A DNA stretch of 64,000 nt from Flavonifractor sp. An112 (lineage in GTDB: Bacteria; Bacillota; Clostridia; Oscillospirales; Oscillospiraceae), in assembly GCF_002161085.1 (NCBI RefSeq), contig NZ_NFLU01000004.1, positions 124,001 to 188,000 on the forward strand, given 5' to 3'. This document shows positions 49,933 through 58,839 of this stretch, in pieces. The translations under genes and the position numbers were made by a program. The first letter of the stretch is position 1. Every line of letters starts with the position of its first letter. The notes beneath the pieces were generated by a model. The model saw nothing but the letters and a program-made list of their open reading frames with translations. It ran no database searches and was not told where the DNA came from.

Positions 49933-50361
49933 ATGCCTGAGCTGAATGAGATCCGGAGCCGCTTTGCAGGGGACCGTTTTGCCACCGAGGCCGCCGGCGC
50001 TGCCATCCGGGAGGCCGGGCCCGGACGGGCGGTGTGCGTGATGCCCATCCGGCCGGTTCACCTGAACGCCAACTCCGCCCCTATGGGAGGCGCGGTGTTC
50101 ACCTTGGCCGACTTTGCCTTTGCGGTGGCTGCCAACGGATTCAGTGACCGTATCACCGTTACCCAGCAGGTGTCGGTCAGCTTTCTCTCCGCCGCCCGGG
50201 GGAGCACCCTGATCGCTGAAGCCAGATGCCTGAAGGCCGGCCGTACCACTTGCCTCTATGCCGTGGAGGTGACTGACGATCTGGGGGCCAAGGTGGCCTA
50301 CCTCACCGTCAACGGCTATACCGTGGGGGCCGCCCCCGGGGCCGGGAAAAATCCTGTCTGA
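49933..50361 (+). CDS. Hotdog-fold thioesterase (PaaI-like)
   Basis: 142-aa acyl-CoA thioesterase of the PaaI/4HBT class: VHLNANSAPMGGAVFTLADFAFAVAANG is the central helix with the H-N-x-GG catalytic pattern and VSVSFLSAARGSTLIAEARCLKAGRTTCLYAVEVTD the beta-sheet. It may clear aryl- or acyl-CoA; the arylacetyl-CoA cluster of the window is far away, so any connection is speculative. AAGGAG before ATG 49933. Confidence 0.88.
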   Translation: MPELNEIRSRFAGDRFATEAAGAAIREAGPGRAVCVMPIRPVHLNANSAPMGGAVFTLADFAFAVAANGFSDRITVTQQVSVSFLSAARGSTLIAEARCLKAGRTTCLYAVEVTDDLGAKVAYLTVNGYTVGAAPGAGKNPV

Positions 50362-50366
50362 GCGCA

Positions 50367-50397
50367 AAAAAATGGCTGCCGCCGGCAGCCATTTTTT
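50367..50397. terminator. Bidirectional terminator
   Basis: AAAAAATGGCTGCC (50367-50380), GCC loop, GGCAGCCATTTTTT (50384-50397). Serves the thioesterase (+) and the lipoprotein gene (-). Confidence 0.9.
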
Positions 50398-50402
50398 GCG
50401 TT

Positions 50403-51563
50403 TCAGCGTCTCCGGGTGAGGTGCCGCCAGGTCCAGTAAGTACCCTCCGCCTCCTGGACGGCGTCGTAGTCCCACTGGTGGTCGGTCTGCCGGAGAAAAT
50501 CGCTGGTCACATTAAAGTAAGTGTGGTGCCCCAACTCATTGGCGGCGGGTACATCCACAAAGCCGCCCAGAGGATCGTCCCAGGTGGTGTCCACTGCATA
50601 CCAGTCCCCATCCAGCTGTACCAGGTTCCAGGCGTGGTCCTGCCGGGAGTCGCTGGAGGCCCCGATCACCGTGACGCAGGGGATATCCAGCAGGTCCATA
50701 AACAGCTGGAACGTGTTGGCGTACCCCATGCAGATGGCCTGCCCCTCCACCAGAAGGCCGTAGGGATGGCTGCGGTTGGGGGAGGAATGGGTCTCGTCAT
50801 AGGCGGCGTGGTCAATGATCCAGTCGTGGACCGCCAGTTCCTGCTCCGCCGGGGACATATCGTTGTCAATCTCCGCCTCCAGCACCTGCCGGCATATCTC
50901 CAGAATGGCGGCGTCCTCTTCGGACAGGGCGGAGGTATCCCCAGTGCGGTAGGCCTCCACCACAGGGGCGGTGTCGTAGAGGGGCATCTCCTCCTCATTG
51001 GGAGGATCAAAGACCACATAGCCCCGGCTGTCCCGCTCCACCGTATAGGGGCGGGCCGCTGTCTGGGTGGTATCGCCGTCAAAGCGGGTCAGGAAGGCAT
51101 CCTTGGCGGCCTCGGGATCGGGGCAGATGGCCAGCAGAAGCCAGCTGCCCTGCCGGAGCAGCAGAGCGTCCTCCACCAGGGCAGCCTGGTCGGGGGCGTA
51201 GCCTGTAAAGTCGGCCTGGCGGCCTTCCAGATAGGCCAGCAGCAGCTCCTCCGCCGACCCGGCATCCACGCCGTCAGCCAGCTGGATCACCGCCAGCTCA
51301 TAGGCCTGGAGCCCTTCAGAGTAGGCTGCTACGGCGTCCACCCAGTCCTCCCGGTCCAGGCCGTAGGCCGCCGTCAGATAGGCCTCCAGCCCCTCTGGGT
51401 CAAGTTCGCTGGAGAGGGGCGTCAGGCCATTGGAGAATTCCTCCGGCTGGGACTCTGCCACCACGCCTCCCAGATCGATGGCGGAGGCGCCTGTGGTGGG
51501 TTCCTTGGGGGCGCAGCCCGCCAGCAGCAGAAGGGACAGCAGAAGCAAAGTCACTCGTTTCAT
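50403..51563 (-). CDS. Lipoprotein with transglutaminase-like domain
   Basis: 386-aa exported lipoprotein: signal MKRVTLLLLSLLLLAGC with lipobox LLAGC, then a mature domain whose C-terminal half is a transglutaminase-like protease fold. The Cys-His-Asp triad lies in EGQAICMGYANTFQLFMDLL (Cys), RQDHAWNLVQLDG (His) and WYAVDTTWDDP (Asp). It likely cleaves or crosslinks peptides at the cell surface. Four-base overlap with the kinase gene shows coupling to a two-component system that may sense the wall or an antimicrobial. Confidence 0.88.
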   Translation of the reverse strand: MKRVTLLLLSLLLLAGCAPKEPTTGASAIDLGGVVAESQPEEFSNGLTPLSSELDPEGLEAYLTAAYGLDREDWVDAVAAYSEGLQAYELAVIQLADGVDAGSAEELLLAYLEGRQADFTGYAPDQAALVEDALLLRQGSWLLLAICPDPEAAKDAFLTRFDGDTTQTAARPYTVERDSRGYVVFDPPNEEEMPLYDTAPVVEAYRTGDTSALSEEDAAILEICRQVLEAEIDNDMSPAEQELAVHDWIIDHAAYDETHSSPNRSHPYGLLVEGQAICMGYANTFQLFMDLLDIPCVTVIGASSDSRQDHAWNLVQLDGDWYAVDTTWDDPLGGFVDVPAANELGHHTYFNVTSDFLRQTDHQWDYDAVQEAEGTYWTWRHLTRRR

Positions 51564-53605
51564 GGTGACACCTCCGGTTGGGGTCTGGTCTGGGTCAGGG
51601 GGAAGGTTACTGACGCGGTGAACAGATCGGCCTGAGTGCGGATGGAGAAGGAACCGCCGCAGGCCTCGGTAAAGGTACGGGCAATGGACAAGCCCAGGCC
51701 GCTGCCCCCATCGGTGCGGCTCTGGTCCCCCCGGACAAAGCGCTCGGTGAAGTCCACGCCGTAGGGAAGCTCCTCCCGGGAGGTGTTCTGAATGACAGCG
51801 GCGGCCCTGTCCCCCTCCACGGAGAGGGTGAGGTAGATCCGGGAGCCGTCCAGAGCATATTTCAGGGCATTGCCAATAAGGTTCTGGAACACCCGGTACA
51901 GCCGGTCCCCGTCAGCCATAATCCACACCGGCCCGTCGGGCAGGGTGGAGCGGAGAACAAGGCCGGAGGCCTGGATGTCCTCGTCCAGGTCGGCCAGAGT
52001 TTGGCGGAGCAGCTTGGCGAAGTCCAGGGGCCGTATGGTGACCGGCAGATTGCCGGTGGCCGCCTTGCTTACGTCAAACACGTCCTGCACCATGGCCTGG
52101 AGCCGCAGAGTCTTTTGATAGAGCACCAGAATATAGTCCCGGACATGGTCGGGCAGGTCCTCCTCCTGGCGCAGCAGCTCGGTGTAGCTCACCATGGAGG
52201 TGAGGGGGGTCTTGAGGTCGTGGGACACGTTGGTGATGAGCTCCAGCTTCAGCTTTTCACTCTTCATCTGCTCAGACAGGGCGTCTTTCAACCGTACCTC
52301 CATCTGGTCCAGCCCCTCCACCGCAGCCCGCAGGTCAGAGTCTTGGGGCAGAGGTGCGGCTGAGGCTTGACCAGTCCCAGCAGCCTGGATGCGGGAGAGC
52401 AGGGTATCCACGTCGGCGGCGGTGCGGCGGTTCTGGCTCATAAGCCACAACTGGGCGGCGATGAGGAAGAGCCCTGCCAGGGCCAGCAGCAACAGGAGAA
52501 AGAAAATAGGGAGGCGGGACATGGTGGGGCCGAACAGAAGAAAAAAGACCACGATACAGCCCAGAATAAAGGGCACAGCCGCCAGGAACTGTAGGGCAGA
52601 GCGGCGCATCATCCGCTGTCCAGCGGGCCAGGACAGCTCCCCGCCCCGGTACAGCCGGGCCAGAAGGGCGCACAGGCTGTTGGCGGTGATGTGGCCGAAG
52701 TTGTATCGCAGGTCGTTGAGATAGAGGTAGGCCCACCATAGGGCCACCGGTACCGACAGATAGAACCAGATGGTGTAGTACCGGGCGGTATACAGGCTCA
52801 CCAGACAGAAAAAGGCGGCGATGCAGGCCAGAAAGAAGGGAATGAGCAGCACCAGCTTGACCTCTAGCCAGATCTTCCCGGTGAACCATGCAATGGCCTG
52901 GTCTGCCCGCACCTTGTGTTTGTGCCACAGGATGGACCAGAGCAGCAGCACAGCTCCCACCGCCAGCGGGACCACCACGAACAGGATCAGGGGAAACTGC
53001 AGGCGGGCGGCATAATCCATTGTGGAGTAGAGGCCGCTGTCGGTTATGACATCACCGGTCAGAGCAGCGGTGTCCGCAATATAGGCCACCGGTTCTTTGG
53101 CCACAGCCATAGTGATGGTGAGCCCGGCGTAGGACTGGGGGACCGGTATATTGTGGTAGCCGGGCAGGTTCCACTGATCTTCCCCCCGATAGTAGCCGTC
53201 GCCGTAAATGTCTATTTCCTGGCCGTCCTTTTGAATGGTGACGGTCTCCCCGTCGAAATAGAGCAGGAAGTTGTATCCCTCCGGCAAAGCGTCGGGGGAG
53301 AGGCCGTCGGCGTTGGTGGTCACCGTCTGACCGTCTTTGGTTACCTTGTAGAGCAGATTTTGATCGCTCAGCTGGTAATGTTCCTGCCAGTCCGGGTCGG
53401 CAAAGCTGTAAAACCACTGTGAGATGGTGCGCCGAAAGTCGGCGGTATTCTGATAATCGGACTGGAAAGCGTCGCTGATGCCGTGCCAGCCCAGGGTGTG
53501 GACTGCTGAATAGCCGGCGGCCAGGGCCAGTATGAGCAGATTGACGCCGAAAAACAGGGCCCAAAAGGCCAGGGCGGGCTTAATGCTTCTCGATTTTGTA
53601 TCCAA
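51560..53605 (-). CDS. Sensor histidine kinase
   Basis: 681-aa membrane kinase. A first membrane helix at residues 11-31, a 200-residue extracytoplasmic sensor domain, several further hydrophobic segments between about 205 and 400, then HisKA (LELITNVSHDLKTPLTSMVSYTELL) and HATPase (NLIGNALKYALDG, GSGLGLSIARTFTEACGG). The kinase overlaps the response regulator gene by 26 bases and the lipoprotein by four. Its extended multi-span sensor part is unusual and resembles kinases of cell-envelope type. Confidence 0.9.
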   Translation of the reverse strand: MDTKSRSIKPALAFWALFFGVNLLILALAAGYSAVHTLGWHGISDAFQSDYQNTADFRRTISQWFYSFADPDWQEHYQLSDQNLLYKVTKDGQTVTTNADGLSPDALPEGYNFLLYFDGETVTIQKDGQEIDIYGDGYYRGEDQWNLPGYHNIPVPQSYAGLTITMAVAKEPVAYIADTAALTGDVITDSGLYSTMDYAARLQFPLILFVVVPLAVGAVLLLWSILWHKHKVRADQAIAWFTGKIWLEVKLVLLIPFFLACIAAFFCLVSLYTARYYTIWFYLSVPVALWWAYLYLNDLRYNFGHITANSLCALLARLYRGGELSWPAGQRMMRRSALQFLAAVPFILGCIVVFFLLFGPTMSRLPIFFLLLLLALAGLFLIAAQLWLMSQNRRTAADVDTLLSRIQAAGTGQASAAPLPQDSDLRAAVEGLDQMEVRLKDALSEQMKSEKLKLELITNVSHDLKTPLTSMVSYTELLRQEEDLPDHVRDYILVLYQKTLRLQAMVQDVFDVSKAATGNLPVTIRPLDFAKLLRQTLADLDEDIQASGLVLRSTLPDGPVWIMADGDRLYRVFQNLIGNALKYALDGSRIYLTLSVEGDRAAAVIQNTSREELPYGVDFTERFVRGDQSRTDGGSGLGLSIARTFTEACGGSFSIRTQADLFTASVTFPLTQTRPQPEVSP

Positions 53606-54278
53606 TGCCCCACACCACCTTTAAATATTCCGGCTCTTTGGGATTGAGCTCGATTTTTTCCCGAATGCGGCGAATATGTACCATCACCGTGTTTTCTGCG
53701 GAATAGGGCTCCTCGTTCCACACCCGGCGGTAGATCTCCTCGGCGGGGAACACCCGGCCCAGGTTGCGCATCAGCAGGTCCACGATCTTCAGCTCGGTGG
53801 CGGTGAGCCGCACCGGCACGCCGTCAGCCAGCAGCGTCTTTTGGTCGGGCAGATAGCATAGCCGCCCGGTGACCAGTTCCGCCTTCTGGCTGGGAGCGTT
53901 CACGTCTCCCAGTTGGGTGTACCGCCGCAGGTGGCTGCGTACCCGGGCCACCAGCTCCTGGGGGTGGAAGGGCTTGGCGATATAGTCGTCTGCCCCCATG
54001 GACAGGCCCAGGATCTTGTCGGTATCCTCCCCCTTGGCGCTGAGGATGAGAATGGGCAGGTTGCGCTGCTCCCGGATCTTGAGCACGGCAGACAGCCCGT
54101 CCAGCTTGGGCATCATCACATCCATCAGGATGAGCCGCAGAGACGGGTCCATAGCCAGATCCAGGGCCTGGAGGCCGTTGTAGGCCTTCAGCACCCGGTA
54201 GCCCTCTTTTTCCAGCAAAATCGCGATGGCGCGGACGATTTCAGCGTCGTCGTCCACCACAAGAATGGCTTCATTCAT
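53580..54278 (-). CDS. OmpR-family response regulator
   Basis: 232-aa regulator: receiver domain with acidic pocket DDD (9-11), phospho-acceptor D53 in LMDVMMPKLDG and K in ILSAKG; C-terminal winged helix (LTATELKIVDLLMRNLGRVFPAEEIYRRVWNEEPYSAENTVMVHIRRIREKI). VanR-like. First gene of the three-gene unit, so it probably regulates the transglutaminase lipoprotein operon itself. Confidence 0.94.
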   Translation of the reverse strand: MNEAILVVDDDAEIVRAIAILLEKEGYRVLKAYNGLQALDLAMDPSLRLILMDVMMPKLDGLSAVLKIREQRNLPILILSAKGEDTDKILGLSMGADDYIAKPFHPQELVARVRSHLRRYTQLGDVNAPSQKAELVTGRLCYLPDQKTLLADGVPVRLTATELKIVDLLMRNLGRVFPAEEIYRRVWNEEPYSAENTVMVHIRRIREKIELNPKEPEYLKVVWGIGYKIEKH

Positions 54279-54393
54279 ATTGATCCCTCCATGGGTACAG
54301 CATAGCAGAGGTTTCTTTCAAAGTCGGGGAGGAAACCTTTCGTATTTCTTACGATTTTATCATACCCAAGGAGGGATGGGCAATAACAGAAGC

Positions 54394-54419
54394 CCCCGGA
54401 CAGCAAAAGCTGTCCGGGG
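54394..54419 (-). terminator. Hairpin after the S1-domain gene is upstream; terminates toward the response regulator
   Basis: CCCCGGACAGC (54394-54404), AAAA loop, GCTGTCCGGGG (54409-54419). On the minus strand it follows the S1-domain gene stop at 54426 and is trailed by CTTCTGTTA, a weak U-run. Confidence 0.55.
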
Positions 54420-54425
54420 ACTTGC

Positions 54426-55361
54426 TCAGTCGGCAAAGATGGTCTCTGCGCCCACCTTCACGCAGCCGGGGGGTGCGTATTTCCAGTGGTCCAGCCGCCC
54501 CTCCCGGATGAAGTAGTGGAGGGGCTGGGGGTCTCCCAATGGAGGCAGGGGCTCAATGGCCAGCAGCTTGATCTTCATCCGCTCGGGCAGGATGGCCTTG
54601 ATGTACACCGACACCCGAGCGCCCTCGGTGAGGCGGCAGTCCTGCTCCGCCAGTCCGGACAGGTTGGGGGTCAGTTCCACGAACACGCCATAGTCCTTGA
54701 CCCCACGCACCACCCCAGGCACCGTCATGCCCGGCTGGAAGGGGGCCACGTTCTCTGCCCAGGTGCCCAGCAGCTCCTTGTGGGTCAGGTAGATCCGGCC
54801 CAGGGCCGGGTCCAGGTCCAGCACCGCCGCCAGAATGTCCTGCCCCACCCGGAACCGGACGGCGGGGTGGGGGATGCGGGACACCGAAATATTTTCCACC
54901 CCAATGAGTGAGGGTACCCCGCAGCCTATGTCCACAAAGGCGCCAAAGGGCTCCAGATGGGTGACCCGGGCGGAAATGACCTGACCGGACTTCCAGTGCT
55001 CCAGCAGGTAGGACAGCGCCTTCTGCTGGGCCCGCCGCCGGGAGAGCAGGGGGCGGGGCTCCCCGTCGGATTCCTCCATAGAAGTGACTGTAAAGCAAAC
55101 TGGCTTGCCAACTCTGGAGAGGATGGCAATGTCCCGGGTGACCCCCTCGGCAATGCCCAGGGCGGCCTCCGTCCGGGGAATGAGCCCCCGATAGGGGCCT
55201 ACGGCCACGACGAGATCGTGCTCCGGCGTACACAGCAGGGCGGTCCCCTCCAGCACCGCCTCCGACTCCATAGCCTGCCTGAGCCCTTGGGCGTCGGCGC
55301 AGGCAGCCTGATTTTCCGGGGTGTGGAGCAGCCGCCCCTCGGGTGGAAAACGGTTCGTCAA
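54426..55361 (-). CDS. S1 RNA-binding domain protein
   Basis: 312-aa cytoplasmic protein with an N-terminal unassigned region (about 120 residues) and two S1/OB-fold domains: GQVISARVTHLEPFGAFVDIGCGVPSLIGVENIS and GMTVPGVVRGVKDYGVFVELTPNLSGLAEQ. It resembles ribosomal-S1-like proteins of Firmicutes (YpfD type) and should bind single-stranded RNA. The start is taken as TTG 55361, ten bases after AAAGGA; the open frame further upstream runs into the divergent promoter region. Confidence 0.85.
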   Translation of the reverse strand: MTNRFPPEGRLLHTPENQAACADAQGLRQAMESEAVLEGTALLCTPEHDLVVAVGPYRGLIPRTEAALGIAEGVTRDIAILSRVGKPVCFTVTSMEESDGEPRPLLSRRRAQQKALSYLLEHWKSGQVISARVTHLEPFGAFVDIGCGVPSLIGVENISVSRIPHPAVRFRVGQDILAAVLDLDPALGRIYLTHKELLGTWAENVAPFQPGMTVPGVVRGVKDYGVFVELTPNLSGLAEQDCRLTEGARVSVYIKAILPERMKIKLLAIEPLPPLGDPQPLHYFIREGRLDHWKYAPPGCVKVGAETIFAD

Positions 55362-55434
55362 TCTGACCAAATCCTTTCTGCGTTGGGGTGATTTTTTTCT
55401 TACCAGACAATGATATGCAATGGGGAACCTTGAA

Positions 55435-55463
55435 TTGACAGAGGAGGACCGGGAATTTATAAT
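55435..55463 (+). promoter_or_regulatory. Promoter of the DUF951-hisC-DsrE unit
   Basis: TTGACA (55435-55440), 17-bp spacer, TATAAT (55458-55463): consensus. Confidence 0.8.
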
Positions 55464-55504
55464 ATTCTTTACACGGATAAAGTGAAGCAAAAGGGGGAGA
55501 ACCC

Positions 55505-55699
55505 ATGGACATCCATGTAGGCGACGTGCTGGAGCTGAAGAAAGAGCACCCCTGCGGCAGCCGGCGGTGGCAGGTGCTGCGGGTAGGGATGGATTTCCGT
55601 CTGCGATGCGCGGGATGCGGCCATGAGCTGATGATCCCCCGGAGCAAAGCGGAAAAAAGCATTAAGAAGATCATTCGGCCGGGGGAGGACGAGACATGA
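55505..55699 (+). CDS. DUF951 family protein
   Basis: 64-aa protein of the DUF951 family: MDIHVGDVLELKKEHPCGSRRWQVLRVGMDFRLRCAGCGHELMIPRSKAEKSIKKI. The CxxC pair and glycine-rich loop are visible. The fold suggests an RNA- or protein-binding beta-barrel, but no function is established. It overlaps hisC by four bases (ATGA). Confidence 0.88.
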   Translation: MDIHVGDVLELKKEHPCGSRRWQVLRVGMDFRLRCAGCGHELMIPRSKAEKSIKKIIRPGEDET

Positions 55700-56760
55700 A
55701 CCAGTATTGGAGCGCGCGGGCCAGAGCACTGACCCCCTATGTGCCGGGGGAGCAGCCCCGGGACCGGAAATTCATTAAGCTGAACACCAATGAGAACCCC
55801 TATCCGCCCTCTCCCATGGCCCTGGCCGCCATCCGGGAAGCGGCCTGCGACACCCTGCGGCTCTATCCCGACCCGGATTGCACCACCCTGCGGGAGCTGC
55901 TGGGGGCCACCTACGGCCTGAAACCCTCCCAGATCTTTGTGGGCAACGGTTCCGACGAGGTGCTGGCTATGTGTTTTCAGGCCTTCTTTGACCCGGACCG
56001 GCCCATCCTCTTTGCGGACATTACATACAGCTTTTATCCCGTCTATGCCGACCTGTACGGCCTGACCTACCGGGAGGTGCCGCTGGACGAGAATTTTGCT
56101 CTGCCTCTGGAGTCTTTCCTGGAGCCCAACGGCGGCGTAGTGATTGCCAATCCCAACGCCCCCACCGGACGGGAGCTGTCCCTGTGCGGCATCCGGGCGG
56201 TGCTGGAGGCCAACCCCGATGCTGTGGTGGTGGTGGACGAGGCCTATGTGGACTTCGGCGCCCACTCCGCCGTGGAGCTCATTGACCGATACCCCAACCT
56301 GGTGGTGGTGCAGACCATGTCCAAATCCCGGTCCCTGGCCGGACTGCGGGTGGGCTTTGCCATGGGCAACGAGGAGCTGATCGCCGCCCTCAACTGCGTG
56401 AAGAACTCCTTTAACTCCTATACCCTGGATCGCCTGGCCCTGGCGGGAGCCGAGGGGGCCCTGCGGGACCGGGATTATCTGCGGGCCACCTCTATGAAGA
56501 TCCAGAACACCCGGGAGTGTACTGCCGCCCACCTGAAGAAGCTGGGCTTTATTGTTACCGACTCCGCCGCCAATTTCCTCTTTGTCTCCCATCCCGATGT
56601 GCCCGCCAAGACCCTGCTGGACGGCCTGCGGGAGCGGGGTATTCTGGTGCGCTGGTGGAACAAGCCCCGCATCAGCAACTACCTGCGGATCACCATCGGC
56701 ACCGACGAGGAGATGAAAGCCCTGCGCGCCGCTATGGCGGAACTGGTGGGGGGAAACTGA
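55696..56760 (+). CDS. hisC: Histidinol-phosphate aminotransferase
   Basis: PLP enzyme converting imidazole-acetol phosphate and glutamate to histidinol phosphate. KLNTNENPYPPSPMALAAI is the N-terminal phosphate-contact region, VGNGSDEVLAMCFQAF the loop, NPNAPTGR and DEAYVDFG the PLP loops, and K210 in TMSKSRSLAGLRVGF the catalytic lysine. 354 aa. No other histidine biosynthesis gene is in the window, so its exact substrate (histidinol-P or an aromatic oxo acid) is based on family features. Confidence 0.92.
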   Translation: MNQYWSARARALTPYVPGEQPRDRKFIKLNTNENPYPPSPMALAAIREAACDTLRLYPDPDCTTLRELLGATYGLKPSQIFVGNGSDEVLAMCFQAFFDPDRPILFADITYSFYPVYADLYGLTYREVPLDENFALPLESFLEPNGGVVIANPNAPTGRELSLCGIRAVLEANPDAVVVVDEAYVDFGAHSAVELIDRYPNLVVVQTMSKSRSLAGLRVGFAMGNEELIAALNCVKNSFNSYTLDRLALAGAEGALRDRDYLRATSMKIQNTRECTAAHLKKLGFIVTDSAANFLFVSHPDVPAKTLLDGLRERGILVRWWNKPRISNYLRITIGTDEEMKALRAAMAELVGGN

Positions 56761-56762
56761 CC

Positions 56763-57104
56763 ATGGATGAGAATCACCTGCATATTTTGTGGACCAACGC
56801 CGACCCTACTGTCTTTGACAAGATGGTGCTGATGTACGCTGTCAACAGCCTGGTCCGGGGCTGGTGGGAGAAGGTGACCGTCATTATCTGGGGAGACACG
56901 GCGGCCCTGGCCGCCCATGACCCGGCGGTGCGGGAGCGCATCACCCTGGCCATGGAGCAGGGGGTGGCCTTCTCGGCCTGCGTCACCTGCGCCCGGGAGC
57001 TGGGAGTGGAGCAGGAGCTGCGGGATATGGGCCTGGAGGTGATCCCCTGGGGTCCGCCCCTCACCGAGCTTATCAAGAGCCGGGCGCCCCTGCTCACCAT
57101 CTGA
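56763..57104 (+). CDS. DsrE-family protein
   Basis: 113-aa small protein of the DsrE/DsrF-like fold: HILWTNADPTVFDKMVLMYAVNSLVRGWWEKVTVIIWGDTAALAA, with a conserved Cys region FSACVTCARELG near residue 78. Related proteins move sulfur persulfides or bind small ligands. ATG 56763 directly follows hisC; open frame further upstream overlaps hisC and is not used. Confidence 0.8.
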   Translation: MDENHLHILWTNADPTVFDKMVLMYAVNSLVRGWWEKVTVIIWGDTAALAAHDPAVRERITLAMEQGVAFSACVTCARELGVEQELRDMGLEVIPWGPPLTELIKSRAPLLTI

Positions 57105-57123
57105 TTCCATCAAATCCTGTCAT

Positions 57124-57166
57124 AAAATGGCCCGCCGCGGAGTGTAAATCCGCGGCGGGCCATTTT
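57124..57166 (+). terminator. Strong terminator after the DsrE gene
   Basis: 17-bp stem AAAATGGCCCGCCGCGG (57124-57140), 9-nt loop, complement (57150-57166) and T5. Confidence 0.92.
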
Positions 57167-57183
57167 TGCGCCCTGTCCCCAAT

Positions 57184-57216
57184 CTGACCTTTTTTATGGA
57201 GACAGGCAGGTATAAT
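57184..57216 (+). promoter_or_regulatory. Candidate spoIIGA promoter with long spacer
   Basis: CTGACC (57184-57189) and TATAAT (57211-57216) with a 21-bp spacer. In Bacillus subtilis spoIIG the same kind of long spacer needs Spo0A for activity. I see no unambiguous TGTCGAA-type Spo0A box. Confidence 0.45.
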
Positions 57217-57246
57217 AATGCCTGCACGCTGGAAGGGGGGAGGGGC

Positions 57247-58095
57247 ATGAGGGTGGTCTATCTGGACCAGGTGTTTCTGCTGAACTTTGTGGTGGACTAT
57301 CTGCTGCTGCTGGCCGCCGGCCGGCTGGCGGGGGAGGTGCTTCGCCGGGGCCGTCTGGCCCTGGGGGCCGCCCTGGGAGCCATCTACGCCGGGGCGGTGT
57401 TTCTGCCGGGGCTGGGCTTTCTGGTCCACCCCCTGTGCAAGGTGGGGGCGGGGGTAGCCACGGTGCTGGTGGGCTACGGCGGCAGCCGACGGCTGCTGCG
57501 GGCATGCCTGGTGTTCTTTGTGGTGTCCGCTGCCTTTGGCGGAGGTATCTTTGCCCTTCAGATGCTGGGCAGCCGCAGCCTTACTATGGCCAATGGGGTG
57601 TTGGCATCTCCCCTTGACCTGAAGCTGGTACTGCTGTCGGCGGCGGGGTGCTATGGGCTTGTTACCCTGCTCTTTCAGCGTGCCGCCCGCCACAGCTCCC
57701 GGCGGGAGCTGGCCCCGGCAGTCGTGGAACTGGGGGGACGACGGGCGGTCCTCACCGCATTGGTGGATACGGGCAACACGCTTACCGACCCGGCCACCGG
57801 CAGGCCGGTATTGGTGGCAGAGGGGGAGAAGGTAAAGGCCCTGTTTCCGCCGGGGACCGCCCCCTGTCAGGCGGAGCTCCGCGACCCTTCCGCTGCTCTG
57901 GAGCGGCTGAGCAACGCAGGCCTGCGGTGCCGGCTGTTATCCTATCAGGCCGTGGGGGTAGAGTGTGGGCTGCTGCTGGCCCTGCGAAGTGACAAGGTAA
58001 AGGTGGGCGGGGAGGACTACGGTCCTCTGTTGGTGGCGCTGTCGCCCACCGGGCTCACCGACGGGGGCGGCTACTGCGCCCTCATCGGAGCATAA
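57247..58095 (+). CDS. spoIIGA: Sigma-E processing peptidase SpoIIGA
   Basis: Membrane aspartic protease that activates pro-sigma-E at the sporulation septum. The 282-aa protein has five hydrophobic segments in the first half (YLDQVFLLNFVVDYLLLLAAGRLAG onward) and a C-terminal protease domain with LVDTGNTLTDPATGRPVLV, where D174 is the catalytic aspartate. ATG 57247 follows GGAAGGGGGG-type ribosome binding sites. It is directly upstream of sigE, the B. subtilis spoIIGA-sigE order. Confidence 0.94.
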   Translation: MRVVYLDQVFLLNFVVDYLLLLAAGRLAGEVLRRGRLALGAALGAIYAGAVFLPGLGFLVHPLCKVGAGVATVLVGYGGSRRLLRACLVFFVVSAAFGGGIFALQMLGSRSLTMANGVLASPLDLKLVLLSAAGCYGLVTLLFQRAARHSSRRELAPAVVELGGRRAVLTALVDTGNTLTDPATGRPVLVAEGEKVKALFPPGTAPCQAELRDPSAALERLSNAGLRCRLLSYQAVGVECGLLLALRSDKVKVGGEDYGPLLVALSPTGLTDGGGYCALIGA

Positions 58096-58107
58096 AGGAG
58101 GATGGCT

Positions 58108-58830
58108 ATGAAGAGCTGGAAGACGCGCTGGTATGGGCGCATACAAAAGCTGCTGGCGCGGCTGGGGCTGAGGCTGCCGGGCAAAATCATGTACATCGGG
58201 GGGAGCGACACCCTGCCGCCCCCACTGTCCCGGGATGAGGAGGCGGAACTCATCCGCCGCCTGGATGAGGGGGACGAGGGGGTGAAATCCCAGCTTATCG
58301 AGCGCAACCTGCGGCTGGTGGTGTATATCGCCCGCCGGTTTGAAAATACGGGGGTAGGTATTGAGGACCTCATCTCCATCGGCACCATCGGGCTCATCAA
58401 GGCCATCAACACCTACCAGCCTGCCAAAAACATCAAATTGGCTACTTATGCCTCCCGATGTATCGAAAATGAGATTTTGATGCATCTGCGCAAGACCACC
58501 AATCTGAAAAGCGAGGTATCCTTTGACGAGCCGCTAAATACCGACTGGGACGGCAACGAACTGCTGCTCTCCGACATTCTGGGCACTGACAGCGATCTGG
58601 TGATGAAACCCATCGAGGAGGATGTGGACCGCAAGCTGCTCTCCGACGCTCTGGAGCGGCTGGAGGAGCGGGAGCGGCATATCATCACGCTTCGCTTCGG
58701 CCTGGACGGCAAGCCGGAGCGCACCCAGAAGGAGGTAGCCGACAGCCTGGGCATCTCACAGTCCTACATCTCCCGGCTGGAAAAGCGGATCATCGCCCGG
58801 CTCAAGCGGGAGATTTTACGGCTGATGTGA
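58108..58830 (+). CDS. sigE: Sporulation sigma factor SigE
   Basis: Mother-cell sigma factor. 240 aa with an N-terminal hydrophobic pro-sequence ([25 protein letters not shown]), a sigma-70 region 2 ([34 protein letters not shown]), region 3 and region 4 ([23 protein letters not shown]). AAAGGAGG at 58094-58101 is six bases from ATG 58108. sigG, which follows sigE in Bacillus, is not present here. Confidence 0.95.
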   Translation: MKSWKTRWYGRIQKLLARLGLRLPGKIMYIGGSDTLPPPLSRDEEAELIRRLDEGDEGVKSQLIERNLRLVVYIARRFENTGVGIEDLISIGTIGLIKAINTYQPAKNIKLATYASRCIENEILMHLRKTTNLKSEVSFDEPLNTDWDGNELLLSDILGTDSDLVMKPIEEDVDRKLLSDALERLEERERHIITLRFGLDGKPERTQKEVADSLGISQSYISRLEKRIIARLKREILRLM

Positions 58831-58839
58831 CCAGCCGCC

